A stretch of 64,000 nucleotides of DNA, taken from positions 2,359,001-2,423,000 of the forward strand of contig NZ_CP045644.1 of assembly GCF_009498455.1 (NCBI RefSeq), in the 5' to 3' direction. Under the pieces are notes generated by a model. The model did no database searches. It was not told where the DNA came from and saw only the letters and a list, made by a program, of their open reading frames with translations. Within the stretch, counting starts at the first letter, position 1; each line of letters opens with the position of its first letter. This document shows positions 62,328 to 64,000 of the stretch, in pieces. Position numbers and translations under genes: made by a program. The stretch is from Variovorax paradoxus. GTDB lineage: Bacteria > Pseudomonadota > Gammaproteobacteria > Burkholderiales > Burkholderiaceae_C.

Positions 62328-62813
62328 TCACTCGGTGGCCACCGACGAGAGTGCTGCGCAGAAGTCGTCGAACGAATCCGCTACACGCTCGTACGACGGC
62401 TCGTCCTCTTCGGACCGCTCGTTGCTCCAGAGGACGACCTGCGACTCGCCCGAACCGCAGTCGAAGCAAAGGGCATCGTTGTTTGCCAGCACGGCAAACG
62501 GCAGAAGCGACCCGAGACGATTCTCGAGAGCGGACCAGAAGACATTGGCGTTTAAGAACCCGAGCTGATGGTCCTTAAGGTCATGACCGGCCGTGTAGTG
62601 GAGGAACCGTTCTATCGGTGGAGCAAGTTGACCAACGCGCGTGCGAAAGTATCTCGTTGAGGGCCTGCCACCGTTGAACTCCTCGAGGACCTGCAGGTAA
62701 GCTGGGTCGAACTCGAAGGAAGGAAAATCGGCGCGGACCATTTCCCTCATGTCATCGAGCTCGCGCTTCGAGGCGGGGCCGACCAGGGATGCGTCGAAGA
62801 ACTGAAGTGGCAT
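62328..62813 (-). CDS. SMI1/KNR4-family protein
   Basis: 161 residues from the ATG at 62813. YLQVLEEFNGGRPSTRYF, SLLPFAVLANNDALCFDCGS and VVLWSNERSEEDEPSYERVA, ending in DSFDDFCAALS, form a full SUKH (SMI1/KNR4) pattern. It is a probable immunity protein. The upstream open frame to 63071 runs through a repeat copy and is not coding. Confidence 0.83.
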   Translation of the reverse strand: MPLQFFDASLVGPASKRELDDMREMVRADFPSFEFDPAYLQVLEEFNGGRPSTRYFRTRVGQLAPPIERFLHYTAGHDLKDHQLGFLNANVFWSALENRLGSLLPFAVLANNDALCFDCGSGESQVVLWSNERSEEDEPSYERVADSFDDFCAALSSVATE

Positions 62814-62871
62814 CGGTACCTTTGGCGAGAGGTGCGAACGACTGCTAACCGGCAAATTGTGGCGCATCGCC

Positions 62872-62965
62872 GAACGACCGGTCCTGGCCGACTGTAGCCG
62901 GTCGCGCCGCCGTCGTGAACGGGCCTTTTGCCGACATTGCGCTTGTCCGGAAGCAGCCGTTGAAG
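62872..62965 (+). repeat. Array repeat, complete copy
   Basis: ACCGGTCCTGGCCGACTGTA followed by GCCGGTCGCGCCGCCGTCGT and a right end GGAAGCAGCCGTTGAAG. It shares an exact 20-base middle with the copy at 55886. Confidence 0.75.
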
Positions 62966-63015
62966 CTGCATCGAGTACGCCACAGCTCAGGGTTTTTCTT
63001 TCCTGGGCGGAGACA

Positions 63016-63672
63016 ATGGCATGGCAACTCATCTGCCGTTCAATGTTGGTCATCTTCGCTCTCTTGCTCATCTGTCTCTGGCTCCAGCTGCTCGCATTTG
63101 CTTGGACGGGGACAAGAATGAACGTTCCCGTGCAGGCTATGACACTAGGTATCGGCCCGGGAGTATTTCGTCTGGGCCGGCTTCATTTCAAGCTACTACC
63201 TATCGGTGGCAATGTGCAGTTCGACGCAGACCCAGGCGGCTTGCATCCAACACCGTTCAATAGCTTGTCTCGCAAGAAGCTGGTTCTTTTGAATTTGTCA
63301 GGAGTTTTCTCGCTGCTCCTGCTCAGCGTCACCCTCTTGCAGTTTGAAGGCTTGGTCGCCTTCTATAGGGGCATCTGGCAACTCGTGGCGGGCGCTTTGT
63401 GGCATGAAACTGGCTACGAATTGGTTCGTCAAGGCCGTGAGGCGATTGCAGACGAGCCCTGGTGGAGACTGCTGGGTCTAACTGCAGCACAGGTCGCTGC
63501 GTGGGTCACCCTACCATTTCCACTATCGAGTGGCGCACGCGCTTTGGCTGCGGCTTTCCGGGGCACTTGGGCTGCAGCGGCATGGGAGTCGACCGCAAAC
63601 AGCTTCATGCTGCTGCTCTATTTTGCTTTTCTGGCCTCTTGGCTGGTCGTCCTGTTCAACGCATTTTTCTGA
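63016..63672 (+). CDS. Membrane protein resembling an M50 site-2 protease without active site
   Basis: 218 residues from the ATG at 63016 (GGCGGAG upstream), with about four membrane spans. TLGIGPGVFRLGRLHFKLLP followed by IGGNVQF matches the segment after the HExxH helix of M50 (RseP/S2P) proteases. PFPLSSGARAL stands where NxxPxPxLDGG is expected. The HExxH motif and the LDG Asp are both missing. A protease-like but inactive membrane protein is inferred. In this context it could be an immunity protein; alternatively it is a decayed protease gene. Confidence 0.65.
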   Translation: MAWQLICRSMLVIFALLLICLWLQLLAFAWTGTRMNVPVQAMTLGIGPGVFRLGRLHFKLLPIGGNVQFDADPGGLHPTPFNSLSRKKLVLLNLSGVFSLLLLSVTLLQFEGLVAFYRGIWQLVAGALWHETGYELVRQGREAIADEPWWRLLGLTAAQVAAWVTLPFPLSSGARALAAAFRGTWAAAAWESTANSFMLLLYFAFLASWLVVLFNAFF

Positions 63673-63683
63673 TTGCGGCCTTA

Positions 63684-63728
63684 CCGACCGGTTCTGGCCG
63701 CGTCCCGCTGTACGTTTCCGGGCCTCAG
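63684..63728 (+). repeat. Array repeat copy
   Basis: ACCGGTTCTGGCCGCGTCCC with a short right part. It separates convergent genes and overlaps the 3' end of the next gene. Confidence 0.6.
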
Positions 63729-63958
63729 GGCTCACCCCGATATTTCGGGTTCGCCTGAAACTCACCCGTGATGTTGCCACGTTCATCGACCTTGAATGCC
63801 CCCTTGATGAACTCCGGAGGGATGTGGTCGGTCGGGCCGAAGCTTCCCGCGATTTGGTAGACCCAGCCTCCGGGGTTGGCCTTGGCTTCCGCGACCATTT
63901 CCGGCGTTGGAGCGACCGCTATCGGCGAGACCGCCGCGACTTTCTTGAATGGCCACAT
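63725..63958 (-). CDS. Small protein of the array (77 aa)
   Basis: 77 residues. The N-terminus MWPFKKVAA is followed by PGGWVYQIAGSFGPTDHIPP and a C-terminal FKVDERGNITGEFQANPKY. It looks like a compact soluble domain. No family is recognised. It is the last gene before the window edge. Its operon may continue to the right. Confidence 0.68.
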   Translation of the reverse strand: MWPFKKVAAVSPIAVAPTPEMVAEAKANPGGWVYQIAGSFGPTDHIPPEFIKGAFKVDERGNITGEFQANPKYRGEP

Positions 63959-64000
63959 ATACGGTGTACGAATCAGTTGGAGGGGCTGAGCGAACGGCCG

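Noticed and set aside
51632..63728. Integron cassette array
   Set aside because: Gene-repeat alternation is reminiscent, but the repeats lack recognisable attC core sites and no integrase gene is visible; the genes also face both strands.

Overview
The window looks like chromosome of a beta-proteobacterium of the Comamonadaceae, most probably Variovorax or a close relative. The evidence is the very GC-rich coding sequence, a Burkholderiales-type trimeric porin, a Bug/TctC periplasmic receptor, a duplicated acyl-CoA catabolic repertoire, and a RuvB N-terminus of the kind I recall from Variovorax. The species is inferred and was not checked by any search. No rRNA, tRNA, CRISPR array, complete transposon or phage gene was seen.

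Layout. (1) 7-8304, minus: a compact six-gene operon (porin, ADP-forming acyl-CoA synthetase, Bug receptor, two DUF1254/DUF1214 proteins, and a metallo-beta-lactamase-fold alkylsulfatase-like protein). A Crp/Fnr regulator (8459-9211) is divergent from it, and a perfect palindrome lies in between. (2) 9228-15707, minus: a translationally coupled lipid operon matching E. coli ynbABCD, with an added acyltransferase, a small membrane protein and a YdeI-type protein. (3) 15877-20735: ruvB (with an apparent frameshift), a dmeF-like metal exporter, a fused sterol-desaturase/lysoplasmalogenase and an LpxH-like phosphoesterase. (4) 20803-49546: a large acyl-CoA catabolic region with four acyl-CoA dehydrogenases, an alpha-methylacyl-CoA racemase, two acyl-CoA ligases, hydratases, two thiolases, one full and one shortened FadB-like protein, SDR enzymes, a Liv-type ABC transporter and an LvaA-like phosphotransferase. 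A MalT/LuxR-type regulator (30835-33573) sits in the middle. (5) 49584-50450: a VOC protein and an HTH protein. (6) 50852-64000: a less GC-rich array of about 22 small genes, mostly on the minus strand, including barstar, SMI1/KNR4, Tdi1/DUF1851, YezG, MORN and DUF6882-type proteins. They are separated by copies of one intergenic repeat.

How the parts work together. In region 4 a palindrome, TCGTC-N6-GACGA (first base C at one site), occurs six times, always 58-114 bp upstream of the first gene of a transcription unit. One copy lies between the MalT-like regulator and the divergent thiolase. At two sites an identical TAAACT hexamer follows exactly 23 nt later. This looks like a single regulon of LuxR-type activator sites binding the scattered beta-oxidation operons into one pathway. 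The enzyme set (racemase, paired dehydrogenases, ACAD11/LvaC-like dehydrogenase with LvaA-like kinase, Liv transporter) suggests methyl-branched or 4-hydroxy acyl substrates. Region 6 looks like an orphan immunity-gene store of a contact-dependent or type VI toxin system whose toxin is not in the window. Region 2 should make an unidentified phospholipid.
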